Notes: generated by a model from the sequence alone, not told the origin. Positions 24,778 through 33,398 are shown, counted from the stretch's first letter. The stretch: DNA of 64,000 nt from Streptomyces sp. Edi4 (GCF_040253615.1 NZ_JBEJGY010000004.1:6944001-7008000), one strand, 5' to 3'. Translations and numbers: made by a program.

Positions 24778-25764
24778 TTATGCGGTCCGGCCGGCCTGGA
24801 GGGGGTAGTGGTCGCTGAGGTTGGTGTACGTGTAGTCGGTGCCCCAACTGCTCACCTTCCAGGGCGCCGCGGTCTCCTGCACCACGTTGTTGTTCCAGTT
24901 GGAGGGGCGGGCGTGGCCCGCGACGTGCAGGACGTAGTCCAGGTCCTCACTCGGGTCCGTCGGGTAGCGGTAGCGCGCTATGGAGTTCTCGGTGGTGTCG
25001 AAGGAGTACGCGTGTCCGGTGCGCGAGTCGGCGCCGACCAGGCCGCCGTTCGCGAGCATCGAGGCGTACTCGGACCCGTGCGAGTCCACGTTGAAGTCCC
25101 CCGCGACCATGACCTCCTCGCTCGCCGGAATGTTCTTCGCGTCGAGGAAGGACTTGATCGCCTTGAACTGGAGGGCGCGGTCCTTGACCGCCTCGCCCGC
25201 GCCGCACCCGGAGTCCGTCGACTGGGTGTGGGTGGCGACCATGTGCACCCTGGTGCCGTTCACGTCCAACACCACATAAGTGAAGCCTTTGTTGGACCAC
25301 CAGTCCGAGCCGCAGGCGTCCTTGTAGATGAACTGCTCCTTGCGCACGATGGGCCACTTGCTGAGAAGGGTGACACCTCCGTCCTCGGGGCTGGTGGCGG
25401 AGTAGGAGCCACCGGTCGCGTCCCACCCGTCCTTGCTCCGCCCCACCACCGGTGTCTGGTACGGGTACTGGGCCGAGGCGTTCCGCTTCAACGCGTCCGA
25501 GGCGGCATTGTCGAACGCCTCCTGAAGCACCACGACGTCGTTGCCCTGGAAGAAGGGGGCCGTGGGAATGGCCTGAGCCCGGTGGTCCTGGCCCCAGTTG
25601 GGGTACAGGCTCTGGCTCATCAGGAACGTGTTGTACGTCAGCACCTTCAAACGGGGCGGTTCGGCCGCAGCGGCCGTAGCGGGGGCGGCGGCCGCGATCG
25701 TGGCGGCGCTGAGCGTGACGGCGAAGGCGGCCCCGGAGGCCCGGCGGAACGAAGAAGGCGACAC
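24778..25764 (-). CDS. Secreted sphingomyelinase C-like phosphodiesterase
   Basis: A 328-residue protein, GTG 25764 with GAGGAG upstream. Its signal peptide (AAFAVTLSAATIAAAAPATA) is followed by an endonuclease/exonuclease/phosphatase fold: LKVLTYNTFLMS, VVVLQEAFDN (metal-binding Glu), VHMVATHTQSTDSGCG (catalytic-loop His), VMVAGDFNVDS (DxN motif) and LSDHYPLQA (terminal Asp-His dyad). The composition matches bacterial neutral sphingomyelinases (SmcL/Bacillus SMase), which hydrolyse sphingomyelin or other phospholipid head groups. A perfect dyad (25821-25838) lies in the divergent promoter region. Lipid specificity cannot be judged. Confidence 0.85.
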   Translation of the reverse strand: MSPSSFRRASGAAFAVTLSAATIAAAAPATAAAAEPPRLKVLTYNTFLMSQSLYPNWGQDHRAQAIPTAPFFQGNDVVVLQEAFDNAASDALKRNASAQYPYQTPVVGRSKDGWDATGGSYSATSPEDGGVTLLSKWPIVRKEQFIYKDACGSDWWSNKGFTYVVLDVNGTRVHMVATHTQSTDSGCGAGEAVKDRALQFKAIKSFLDAKNIPASEEVMVAGDFNVDSHGSEYASMLANGGLVGADSRTGHAYSFDTTENSIARYRYPTDPSEDLDYVLHVAGHARPSNWNNNVVQETAAPWKVSSWGTDYTYTNLSDHYPLQAGRTA

Positions 25765-25820
25765 ACGAACTCCTCTATGGACAACGGATGTTGAACTGCG
25801 TGCCTCATCAAATCAGCTGC

Positions 25821-25838
25821 GGTTACCTAGAGGTAACC
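25821..25838. promoter_or_regulatory. Perfect dyad GGTTACC-TAGA-GGTAACC
   Basis: A 7-bp inverted repeat with a 4-nt spacer, 57 bp upstream of the sphingomyelinase GTG and 95 bp upstream of the divergent ATP-synthase-b-like gene. It is a good candidate operator for one or both genes. Confidence 0.5.
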
Positions 25839-25932
25839 TCCCTGCGTCCGCACACTTGTCTCTGTCATACGATCAGGGGTGCGACAGCCTGGGCGACACC
25901 GCGCCGGGGCGCGTGAGATAGGGGTGTCAGTA

Positions 25933-26406
25933 GTGAATCTCATCCCAATAAACGTGGGTCCCCTCAACCCCACGGTGCAGGACCTCGTGATCGGCCTGGT
26001 GTCGTTCGCGTTCTGCTTCTGGATGCTGGCGGGTGTGCTGCTTCCGCGCGTCAGGCGGACGTTGGAGGAGCGGGAGGCGCTGACCTCGGGCCGCACACAG
26101 GAGGCGGAGGCCATCCTCGCGGAGGCGGCCGAGGTGCGCGCCCGGTACGAGGCCGAACTCGCGGGGGCGCGACACGAGGCCGCGCGCATCAGGCAGCAGG
26201 CCAAGGAGGAGGGCACCGCGGCGATCGCCGCCGCCCGCGCCGAGGGCGCGCGAGAGCGCGATCACATCCTGGCGTCCGGCGCCGCGGACATCGCCGCCGC
26301 CCGCGCGTCCGCCGAGGCCGAGCTTCGCCCGTACGTCCATGTCCTCGCCGCCGAGCTGGCCGGCCGCGTCCTCGGCGAACCACTCCCGACCCCGGCAGAC
26401 CGCTGA
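25933..26406 (+). CDS. Orphan F0 ATP-synthase subunit-b-like protein
   Basis: A 157-residue protein; GTG 25933 (MNLIPINVGPLNPTVQDLVI) is preferred because the GATAGGGG site lies ~10 bases upstream, although GTG 25924 is also possible. One N-terminal membrane segment (LVIGLVSFAFCFWMLAGVLL) is followed by a long charged helix rich in Ala, Glu and Arg (residues ~35-140), as in subunit b. No other atp genes are nearby, so it is not part of the main ATP synthase operon. It may instead be a membrane-anchored coiled-coil protein. Its function is unknown. Confidence 0.75.
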   Translation: MNLIPINVGPLNPTVQDLVIGLVSFAFCFWMLAGVLLPRVRRTLEEREALTSGRTQEAEAILAEAAEVRARYEAELAGARHEAARIRQQAKEEGTAAIAAARAEGARERDHILASGAADIAAARASAEAELRPYVHVLAAELAGRVLGEPLPTPADR

Positions 26407-26487
26407 CCCGAGTCGTGCTCGACCGCACTCCACGACCTGATAGCGCCGCCCGGGCGAGCGTCCATGCGCGTCGAACGCGTCGCGTGA

Positions 26488-26504
26488 CGTGAGCGTGCCT
26501 CACG
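26488..26504 (+). terminator. Hairpin downstream of the subunit-b-like gene
   Basis: CGTGAG and CTCACG (26488-26493 and 26499-26504) form a 6-bp stem with a 5-nt loop, 80 bp after the stop codon. The rest of 26407-26688 holds the next gene's promoter, perhaps including the TTGCA...TGCAA inverted repeat near 26622-26645. Confidence 0.35.
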
Positions 26505-26688
26505 GTGACCACCTTGAGGCGCCGGCGCGGTGGTTCGTGGTCGCCGGAGAGCGGGGCCGCGGGGCCCGCCCCTTGCGCGGCCGGCTCCGCCGCCCCCTGG
26601 GTGCCGTCGTGATCGGGACACTTGCATACTGGAATCCCTGCAAACACGGCAGTGCACCACATTCCGGCCAGTCCCAGGGAGCCCAGTC

Positions 26689-27567
26689 ATGAGCCGCCGC
26701 GAGCATGCGCCCCCGCCCCCGCCGCCCGGAGGCGTCCTCTGGAGCCTTGCCGGGGACGTGAGGATGCTGCTTACCCTGCCCGCCGCGCTCACCATGCAGG
26801 TCGCGCACCCCGCCGTCGGAGCGGGTGTGGACCAGCACTCGGTGTTCCGCACCGACCCCTGGGGCCGCGGAGAGCGCTCTCTGCGCTCGCTCCAACTCTG
26901 GGTATACGGAGGCGACCAGGCCGCGCGGGAGGGGCGCCGGCTGCGGGAACTGCACAAGAAGATCCAGGGCACGGATGCCACCGGGCGGCGCTACCACGCG
27001 CTGACCCCGGCCTATTACGCCTGGGTGCACGCCACCGGTTACCCCGTGTACGCGCACGCCCAGGAGTACATCGGCCGGCCCTTCACCGAGGCCCAGCATC
27101 GCAAGCTGTACGCGGAGTGGCTGCAAGTAGGCCGGATCCTCGGGATCCACGACCGGGACATGCCGCAGAGCATCGAGCAATTCTGGCCCTACTACCGCAA
27201 GGTCCTCGCGGACGAGATCCGGTCCAACGTCGTGGTCGAGGACCTTGTCGCCACCGACCGCCCCATACCGGCTCCCGACCGTGGTCCGCTGCCTCTGCGG
27301 TTGCTGCTGAGAGCGCTCTGGCCGCTACTCCTGCCCCCGCTGGCGCGCTTCCGGCGGTTCGTGACCATCGGGTTCATGCCGCCGGACGCACGCGAGGCGA
27401 TCGGGCTCGAATGGACGGACGAGCAGGAACTCGCGCTGCGCCGCATGGGCCGGGTGGTCCGCGTGGCTGTACCCCTGCTGCCCGAGCGGTTGCGCTACTT
27501 GCCGCTCGCGCGCCGGGCACGCGCCGACTTCCGGCGTTCGGCGGCTCGCGGGAAGCGCTCTCAATGA
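26689..27567 (+). CDS. Oxygenase MpaB family protein (DUF2236)
   Basis: A 292-residue protein, ATG 26689. After a Pro-rich start (EHAPPPPPPGG) the family sequence begins with LWSLAGDVRMLLTLPAALTM and VAHPAVGAGVDQHSVFRTDP. Later HALTPAYYAWVHATGYP and YIGRPFTEAQHRKLYAEW occur, with His residues likely binding haem as in latex-clearing and mycophenolic-acid pathway oxygenases. The Arg-rich C-terminus is conserved in this family. The substrate is not known. It stands alone. It contains an exact GAGAGCGCTCTC (26870-26881) and two near copies (27309 and 27552, the latter at its end). Confidence 0.85.
   Translation: MSRREHAPPPPPPGGVLWSLAGDVRMLLTLPAALTMQVAHPAVGAGVDQHSVFRTDPWGRGERSLRSLQLWVYGGDQAAREGRRLRELHKKIQGTDATGRRYHALTPAYYAWVHATGYPVYAHAQEYIGRPFTEAQHRKLYAEWLQVGRILGIHDRDMPQSIEQFWPYYRKVLADEIRSNVVVEDLVATDRPIPAPDRGPLPLRLLLRALWPLLLPPLARFRRFVTIGFMPPDAREAIGLEWTDEQELALRRMGRVVRVAVPLLPERLRYLPLARRARADFRRSAARGKRSQ
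26870..26881. repeat. GAGAGCGCTCTC palindrome inside the MpaB-like gene
   Basis: An exact 12-bp copy in coding sequence (part of Gly-Glu-Arg-Ser-Leu). Near-copies are GAGAGCGCTCTG at 27309-27320 and GGAAGCGCTCTC at 27552-27563. Confidence 0.65.
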
Positions 27568-27648
27568 CGCGAGGGCCCCGGTCCGCCGAGCGGCCGGCTC
27601 CGGGGGGGGGGCGACCTCGGGTTGACCCAGGCCGCCCGCAGACTGACC

Positions 27649-28674
27649 TCAGGCTGAGGCCCGGCGGACCAGGGTGGTCGGGGTGATCACGGAGGCGGGC
27701 GGGGCTACGACGGCGCCGCCCTGATCGAGTCCCCGCAGCAGCAGCCGGGCCATCAGGCGGCCCATTTCCTCGATCTCCTGGCGCACGGTCGTCAGAGGCG
27801 GGTCGGTGGCCTCCGCGACCGAGGCCATGTCGTCGAAACCGACCAGGGCGACATCCTCCGGTACGCGCCGGCCGCTGTCCCGCAATACTCGCAGCGCGCC
27901 CGAGGCCATCAGGTCATTGCCGGCGAACACGGCGTCCAAGTCCGGCCGCCGGGCGAGAAGTCGGCTCATCGCCTCGGCCCCGCTCTCGGAGGTGAACGCG
28001 CCCTCGGCGACCAGCGCCGGATCCGCCTCAGGGAGTACATCGCGGTATCCGGCGAGGCGGTCCGTCGAAGCGGTCTGGTCCAGTGGGCCGGCGATGTGTG
28101 CGATGCGTTTGCGCCCGATCGCGAGCAGGTGGCGTACGGCCTCGCGTGCGCCACCCCGGTTGTCGGCGTCGACGTAGGGGACGGAGGTCGGGAAGCCGGG
28201 CCGACCGCCGAAGACCGTCAGCACACCTGCTCCCCGGGTGATGGCCGGGAGCGGGTCCTCCTCGTGCAGCGAGAAGGCGAGCGCTCCGTCGACGTGACCG
28301 CCCGCCAGGTACCGGGACACCCGCCCGTAATCGTCGGCGTCCTCCACGAGGAGCAGCACCAACTGAGTGTCATGGGCGGAGAGTTCCTTGCCGATGCCGC
28401 GAATCTGCTGGGAGAAGAAGGGGTCGGAGAAGAACCTGGTTTCCGGTTCGGCGACGATCACGGCGACCGCGCCGGTGCGGCGGGTCACGAGTGAACGGGC
28501 CGCCGGATTGGGGATGTAGCGCAACTCCTCCACGGCCTGGCGCACTTTCTCCACCAGATGGGGGCGCACCCCTGTACCGCCGTTGACCACCCGGGAGGCG
28601 GTGGCCCGGGATACACCGGCGTGTGCCGCTACGGCGTCGAGGGTGGGACGGATCCCGAAGTACCACTCGGTCAA
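27649..28674 (-). CDS. LacI-family transcriptional regulator
   Basis: A 341-residue repressor; TTG start at 28674 with GAGGAG eight bases upstream. The DNA-binding helix-turn-helix is PTLDAVAAHAGVSRATASRV followed by VNGGTGVRPHLVEKVRQAVE and the hinge LRYIPNPAARSLVTRRTGAV. The C-terminal domain is a periplasmic-binding-protein fold (FAGNDLMASGALRVLRDSGR). The effector is probably a sugar, not identified. It is flanked by no transport genes. Four GAGAGCGCTCTC-class palindromes lie 150-330 bp upstream of its start, the kind of 12-bp dyad with a central CG that LacI proteins bind, so it is the best candidate to read the repeated element in this window. Confidence 0.9.
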   Translation of the reverse strand: MTEWYFGIRPTLDAVAAHAGVSRATASRVVNGGTGVRPHLVEKVRQAVEELRYIPNPAARSLVTRRTGAVAVIVAEPETRFFSDPFFSQQIRGIGKELSAHDTQLVLLLVEDADDYGRVSRYLAGGHVDGALAFSLHEEDPLPAITRGAGVLTVFGGRPGFPTSVPYVDADNRGGAREAVRHLLAIGRKRIAHIAGPLDQTASTDRLAGYRDVLPEADPALVAEGAFTSESGAEAMSRLLARRPDLDAVFAGNDLMASGALRVLRDSGRRVPEDVALVGFDDMASVAEATDPPLTTVRQEIEEMGRLMARLLLRGLDQGGAVVAPPASVITPTTLVRRASA

Positions 28675-28825
28675 GGCGAGTTCTCCTCATCGGCAGGTGG
28701 CGAGCGGACGCGGGTCGGCGGCCCCCGGGCGAGCGAGCAGGCGCACAACTTCCCCGTCGCGCACGGTAGTAGCCAGGCGGCCAGAACCGTGTTGCCCGGC
28801 AGGGTATCGGGTGCCTGCCGTCCGC

Positions 28826-29004
28826 GAGAGCGCTCTCGCCTCCGCGCGCTGGCGGCCCTTATACCCGGCCATACCTGGTGAGAGCGCTCTCATCTCCATA
28901 AGCGCCGGGCAGGCCTTGTGTCCGGTCGTACCCCGTGAGAGCGCTCTCGCCTCCACACGTGCCCGGGGGCCTTGCGTCCGGCCGCGCCCTGTGAGAGCGC
29001 TTTC
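28826..29004. repeat. Four palindromes at ~55-bp spacing upstream of the LacI gene
   Basis: GAGAGCGCTCTC at 28826-28837, 28880-28891 and 28937-28948, and GAGAGCGCTTTC at 28993-29004. Starts are 54, 57 and 56 bp apart, and the intervening sequences are themselves related (GCCTCC, then CCTTGTGTCCGG-type blocks), so the unit is a decayed ~55-bp tandem repeat. The rest of 28675-29245 has no gene that I can support. Confidence 0.7.
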
Positions 29005-29245
29005 CGCCCCTCCTCGCACCGCTTCTCACCTTCTGGGCTCCACCCCTTTCCCATGTCCAGGCATCGGTCTTTTCCCATCTCCATTCATCGGTCTGGGTGA
29101 TGGCCGCGCGGTTGGTCGTTCGGCCGCCGGGGCCGTCGGTCGTTTGCCGACCCCGGCGGGGGCTCCGCCAAGCCCGTCGGCTGGACGCCGAACGGCACAA
29201 CCGTGGCCATTCGGCGCCCGGCCGGCCCCACGGCCTGGTACGGCC

Positions 29246-30787
29246 TCAGTGCTGAGCGGGTACCGTGTGCGACTCGACGATCTTCTTCCACGACTTCGGT
29301 TCGGCGGGCGCACCCGGCTCGGCGGGCTGCGCCGACCTGGCGGAAGGCGACTTGGCGAGTCCTGCCGCAGTCCCCAACTTGGCCTTGACCGCAGCCGAGT
29401 CGGAGGGCTTGGCGGGCTGGAAGAGCCAGGTGTCGAAGAGCTCGGCGAGCGGCTTGCCCGAGATCTTCTCGGCGTACTTGACGAAGTCAGCGACCGCCGC
29501 GTTGCCGTAGGCGTGCTCGGTCGGCCAGCCCTTGAGGATCTTGAAGAACGACGCGTCGCCCACCGTGTTGCGCAGGGCCTGGATGGCGAGGGCGCCGCGG
29601 TCGTAGACGGCGCCGTCGAACTGGTTGTCCGGGCCCGGGTCGCCCGGCTTCACCTTCCAGAACGGGTCGTCGGCGGGGTGCTGGGAGTACACCCAGTCCG
29701 CCAGTTCCTGGGCGGTGCCGTCACCCTGCTTCTCCGACCAGAGCCACTGGGCGTAGGAGGCGAAGCCTTCGTTGTCCCAGATGTCCTTCCAGCCCTTGAC
29801 GGAGACGCTGTCGCCGTACCACTGGTGCGCCAACTCGTGCACGACCACCGACACGTTGGCACCGTTGGCGAACTGCGCCGGGCTGTAGAACGGGCGGGTC
29901 TGGGTCTCCAGGGCGAAGTGGCTCGGCACGTTGGGGACGTAGCCGCCGACCGCGTTGAACGGGTACGTGCCGAAAACGCTCTCAAGCCACTCCGTGACGT
30001 CCTTGGTGCGCTCGATGCTGGCGCGAACGGCGCCGTCGTTGTCGCCCAGGTCCTTGCTGTAAGCATTGAGGATGGGCAGCCCGCTCGCGGTCTTGTCGGT
30101 GGTGATGTCGAACTTGCCCACTGCCAGCGTGGTCAAGTAGGACGCCTGCGGCTTGTTGGAACGCCAGTTGTATGTCGTCCAGCCGAGCTTCGAACTCTGG
30201 CTCTGGAGAACGCCGTTGCTGATCGCCTGCGTACCGTTGGGCACCTTCACCGACACGTCGTACGTGGCCTTGTCCAGCGGGTGGTCGTTGGAGGGGAACC
30301 ACCACACGGCCGAGTCCGGTTCCTGGGCGGCCACGCCGCCGTCCGGGGTGCGCTGCCAGGCGGTCCAGCCGTCGACCTTCAACTCCGAGGGCTTGCCCGC
30401 GTACTTGACCACGACGGTGATCGACTTGCCCTTGGCGAGCGGCGTGGCCGGGGTGATCTCCAGTTCGTGACTGCCGGAGGTGGCGAACGTGGCCTTGACG
30501 CCGTTCACCCGCACTTCGCTGACGGCGAGTCCGAAGTCCAGATTGAAGCGGGAGAGGTCCTGCTGGGTGGTGGCCAGCAGCGTGGCCGTACCCTCCAACA
30601 GATCGGTGGCGGGCTGGTACTTGAGCTTCAGGTCGTAGTGCGAGACGTCGTAGCCGCCGTTGCCGCTGGCCGGGTAGTAGGGGTCGCCGATGCCCGGGGC
30701 GCCCGGAGTGAAGTCCGCGGCCGATGCCGGGATCACCAGCAGCAGGGAGGCGGCGAGCACGCTCGGGGCGAGAATTCTGCGGTACAC
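29246..30787 (-). CDS. Secreted M1-family metallopeptidase (aminopeptidase N-like)
   Basis: A 513-residue protein, GTG 30787, signal peptide LAPSVLAASLLLVIPASAAD. The zinc-binding HEXXH is VVHELAHQWYGDSV and the third ligand Glu lies in DIWDNEGFASYAQW, 18-20 residues later, as in M1 enzymes. A gluzincin N-terminal beta domain precedes it (YDVSHYDLKLKYQPATDLLE). The family's GxMEN motif is not seen in that form; the segment AVGGYVPNVPSHFALETQTR sits in the equivalent region, so substrate N-terminus binding may differ. The tail is a basic Ala/Pro-rich extension. Its role is probably extracellular peptide breakdown, with the divergent peptidase gene next door. Confidence 0.88.
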   Translation of the reverse strand: MYRRILAPSVLAASLLLVIPASAADFTPGAPGIGDPYYPASGNGGYDVSHYDLKLKYQPATDLLEGTATLLATTQQDLSRFNLDFGLAVSEVRVNGVKATFATSGSHELEITPATPLAKGKSITVVVKYAGKPSELKVDGWTAWQRTPDGGVAAQEPDSAVWWFPSNDHPLDKATYDVSVKVPNGTQAISNGVLQSQSSKLGWTTYNWRSNKPQASYLTTLAVGKFDITTDKTASGLPILNAYSKDLGDNDGAVRASIERTKDVTEWLESVFGTYPFNAVGGYVPNVPSHFALETQTRPFYSPAQFANGANVSVVVHELAHQWYGDSVSVKGWKDIWDNEGFASYAQWLWSEKQGDGTAQELADWVYSQHPADDPFWKVKPGDPGPDNQFDGAVYDRGALAIQALRNTVGDASFFKILKGWPTEHAYGNAAVADFVKYAEKISGKPLAELFDTWLFQPAKPSDSAAVKAKLGTAAGLAKSPSARSAQPAEPGAPAEPKSWKKIVESHTVPAQH

Positions 30788-30817
30788 AAAAGCTCCAAGT
30801 CGTCAGTGTCGTCGTGG

Positions 30818-30834
30818 GGTGAACGATGGTGAAC
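30818..30834 (-). promoter_or_regulatory. Direct repeat resembling half PHO boxes
   Basis: On the reverse strand GTTCACC occurs twice with a 10-bp period, about 35 bp upstream of the M1 peptidase GTG. PhoP boxes use GTTCACC repeats with an 11-bp period, so this is suggestive only. Confidence 0.3.
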
Positions 30835-31019
30835 GATCTCTTCGGACCTTATTCAGCCCCCGCCGCCCCGGTCATGTCCATGGCCCCTGTTGTCACACGA
30901 TCGCCATTCGGCCGACATGGTGCGTGCGCACTCGCGCGGCGCGCCCGCTCCCGTTCGTCCGCCTTTCTTCCCCGACCGCCCCCTGTCGCAGGGCAGTTGA
31001 CCGGGGGTACCTTCCGCCC

Positions 31020-33041
31020 ATGCCGATACGCGCGCGGGGCGCCCGCCACAGAACAGGACCCCTGAGGTCTCCCGGATTCCTCAGATCACTCGTCTTCGCG
31101 GCCGTGGCCGCTCTGGCGGCGGTGCTGCCGGCGCCGGTGGGCGCCCAGGCGGCGGCCCGTCCCACGGAGAGCCGGCCCATCTACTCGTATGAGAGCGCTG
31201 TCCGCGAGGCGGTCTGGGTGGACACCGGGCTCGACGCCGACGGGGACGGCAGGGGCGACCGTGTCGCGGTCGACATCGTCCGCCCGCGCGAACCGGCACA
31301 GCAGGGCCGGAAGGTACCGGTCATCATGGATGCCAGCCCGTACTACTCCTGCTGTGGGCGCGGCAATGAGAGCCAGCTCAAGACGTACGACGCCAAGGGT
31401 GACGTCGTGCAGATGCCGCTGTTCTACGACAACTACTTCGTGCCGCGCGGCTACGCGTTCGTGGGCGTGGACCTGGCCGGAACCAATCGCTCGGACGGCT
31501 GCGTCGACGTGGGCGGCCGCTCCGACGTCCTGTCGGCGAAGGCGGTCATCGACTGGCTGAACGGCCGGGCGCGGGCCTATACGTCGCGTACGGGCACAGA
31601 ACGCGCCACCGCAGGATGGACCAACGGCCGCACCGGCATGATCGGCAAGAGCTGGGACGGCACCATCGCCAACGGCGTGGCCGCCACCGGCGTCGAGGGC
31701 CTGAAGACGATCGTGCCGATCAGCTCGATCTCGTCCTGGTACGACTACTACTTCGCCAAGGGCGCCCCGCTGTACGACGGCGGTCCCGCCGAACTCGCCG
31801 ACGCCGTCGAAAGCCCGGACGCGCAGGCACACTGCGCCGCGGCGCGGCAGAAGCTGGTGGACGGCTCGCCACGCAGCGGCGACTGGACGCAACTGTGGAA
31901 CGACCGGGACTACGTGCTGCGCGCCGATCACGTCAAGGCCAGCGTGTTCGTGGTGCACGGCATGCAGGACCTCAACGTCCGCACCAAGAACTTCGGCCAG
32001 TGGTGGGACGCGCTCGCGGCGAACGGGGTCGAGCGGAAGATCTGGCTGTCGCAGACCGGGCACGTGGACCCGTTCGACTACCGGCGCGACGCCTGGGTCC
32101 CCGTCCTCCACCAGTGGTTCGACCACTATCTCCTCGGCTACGACAACGGCATCGAGCGCCGGCCGATGGCGGACATCGAGCGCCACCCCGACCAGTGGTC
32201 CACCGACCGGGTGTGGCCCCCGTCCGGCACCTCGGCCGCCACCGTGCACCCGGTGAACGGTCCCGTGCCGGGTGTGGGAGCGCTTTCAGCAAGCCCCGCT
32301 CCCGCCGGGACGGCCTCCACCTTCACCGACAACCCCGCTCTCGACGAAAGCAGTTGGGCCGCGAACATCGACAAGTCGACGCCGGACAAGGCCGGGTTCG
32401 CCACCGCCCCGCTGACAAAGGATCTGAGAGTGTCCGGCTCGTCCAGGGTGAGCGTCACGGTGACGCCCACCACCAGCAGCGCCCACCTGTCGGCGGTCCT
32501 CGTCGACGTCGGGCCGGACACCATCCGCAATTACGCGGGCGAAGGCGAAGGCATCCTGACCGGCACCGACCGCACCTGCTGGGGCGTGAGCACGGCTGGT
32601 GACAGTTCGTGCTACCTGACGACGTCGGCGGACAAGGCGGACGTCGGCTTCACCGTCTTCAGCCGTGGCTGGGCCGACCTCGGCAATTACGCCTCCGACC
32701 GCAAGGGTGTGCCGCTGACCCCGGGCAAGGCGTACACCATCACGCTCGATCTCGCGGCCACGGACCATGTCGTACCGGCCGGGCATCGCCTCGCGCTGAT
32801 CGTGGCCGGCACCGACAACGGCCTCATTGACCCGCCCCCGAGCAGGCCGACCCTCACGCTCGACCTGGCGCGTTCGGGTGCCAGGGTGCCGTTCGTCGGA
32901 GGGGCCGGCGCGTTTGCGCGGGCCACGTCCGGCGCGCGCCCGAACGTCGCGGCGGGCGTCCCGGACGGTACGCCGTCCTCGCCAGGGATCCCGGTTCCCC
33001 GGATGGCGGCGCAGCGCCTGCCGGGCGGCGCCGGTCGCTGA
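31020..33041 (+). CDS. Secreted X-Pro dipeptidyl-peptidase / CocE-NonD hydrolase
   Basis: A 673-residue protein, ATG 31020, with signal peptide (FLRSLVFAAVAALAAVLPAP). An alpha/beta hydrolase domain has the nucleophile in MIGKSWDGTIANG (GxSWxG), the acid in VHGMQDLNV and the His in SQTGHVDPFDY. A C-terminal beta jelly-roll (from about residue 450) is typical of CocE and S15 X-prolyl peptidases, and SSCYLTTSADKAD is within it. The conserved YYSCCGRGNESQL is a Streptomyces-specific insert with two adjacent Cys. It probably removes X-Pro dipeptides outside the cell. Two palindrome-class sequences lie in it (31191, 32276). The 13-copy array begins 14 bp after its stop codon. Confidence 0.88.
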   Translation: MPIRARGARHRTGPLRSPGFLRSLVFAAVAALAAVLPAPVGAQAAARPTESRPIYSYESAVREAVWVDTGLDADGDGRGDRVAVDIVRPREPAQQGRKVPVIMDASPYYSCCGRGNESQLKTYDAKGDVVQMPLFYDNYFVPRGYAFVGVDLAGTNRSDGCVDVGGRSDVLSAKAVIDWLNGRARAYTSRTGTERATAGWTNGRTGMIGKSWDGTIANGVAATGVEGLKTIVPISSISSWYDYYFAKGAPLYDGGPAELADAVESPDAQAHCAAARQKLVDGSPRSGDWTQLWNDRDYVLRADHVKASVFVVHGMQDLNVRTKNFGQWWDALAANGVERKIWLSQTGHVDPFDYRRDAWVPVLHQWFDHYLLGYDNGIERRPMADIERHPDQWSTDRVWPPSGTSAATVHPVNGPVPGVGALSASPAPAGTASTFTDNPALDESSWAANIDKSTPDKAGFATAPLTKDLRVSGSSRVSVTVTPTTSSAHLSAVLVDVGPDTIRNYAGEGEGILTGTDRTCWGVSTAGDSSCYLTTSADKADVGFTVFSRGWADLGNYASDRKGVPLTPGKAYTITLDLAATDHVVPAGHRLALIVAGTDNGLIDPPPSRPTLTLDLARSGARVPFVGGAGAFARATSGARPNVAAGVPDGTPSSPGIPVPRMAAQRLPGGAGR

Positions 33042-33054
33042 CGACGCTGAGACG

Positions 33055-33398
33055 GAGAGCGCTCTGCGACCTTCGCCAAGGTCAGGAGCGCTCCCGGTCG
33101 CGCTGAGGTCGGGAGCGCTCTCAAGAGTCTTCGTCCCTGAGAGCGCTCCCCGGCCGGCCGCCGGCCGAGAGCGCTCCCAGTCCGCTGGTCGGCAGAGAGC
33201 GCTCCCAGCCAGTCGGCGGGCCGGGAGCGCTACCAAGCAACCGGCGCGCCGAAAGCGCTCCCAGGCGGCCGACCGGCCGGGAGCCCTCCCAGGTAGTCAC
33301 CCGCCGGGAGCGCTCGCAAGCAGTCACCCGCCGAGAGCGCTCGCAAGCAGTCACCCGCCGAGAGCGCTCCCAAGCAGTCACCCGCCGAGAGCGCTCTC
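33055..33398. repeat. Array of 13 GAGAGCGCTCTC-type palindromes with 27-28 bp spacing
   Basis: Twelve-bp sites begin at 33055, 33084, 33111, 33139, 33167, 33195, 33223, 33251, 33279, 33306, 33333, 33360 and 33387. Intervals are 29, 27, 28, 28, 28, 28, 28, 28, 27, 27, 27 and 27 bp. The core GAGCGCTC is kept in most sites, and the last one is exactly GAGAGCGCTCTC. The first eight spacers (15-17 bp) differ from each other. The last four are near-identical (AAGCAGTCACCCGCC type). It is intergenic and follows the X-Pro peptidase gene; 33399-33481 holds nothing else. Confidence 0.85.

Noticed and set aside
28690..29200. Protein-coding frames on the reverse strand made of repeated ESAL/RALS units
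   Set aside because: They arise from the palindrome repeat, carry no ribosome-binding site and no family similarity, and the intergenic setting suits the regulator's promoter.
33055..33398. CRISPR array
   Set aside because: The repeat is only about 12 bp, spacers are 15-17 bp and partly identical, and no cas genes are nearby.
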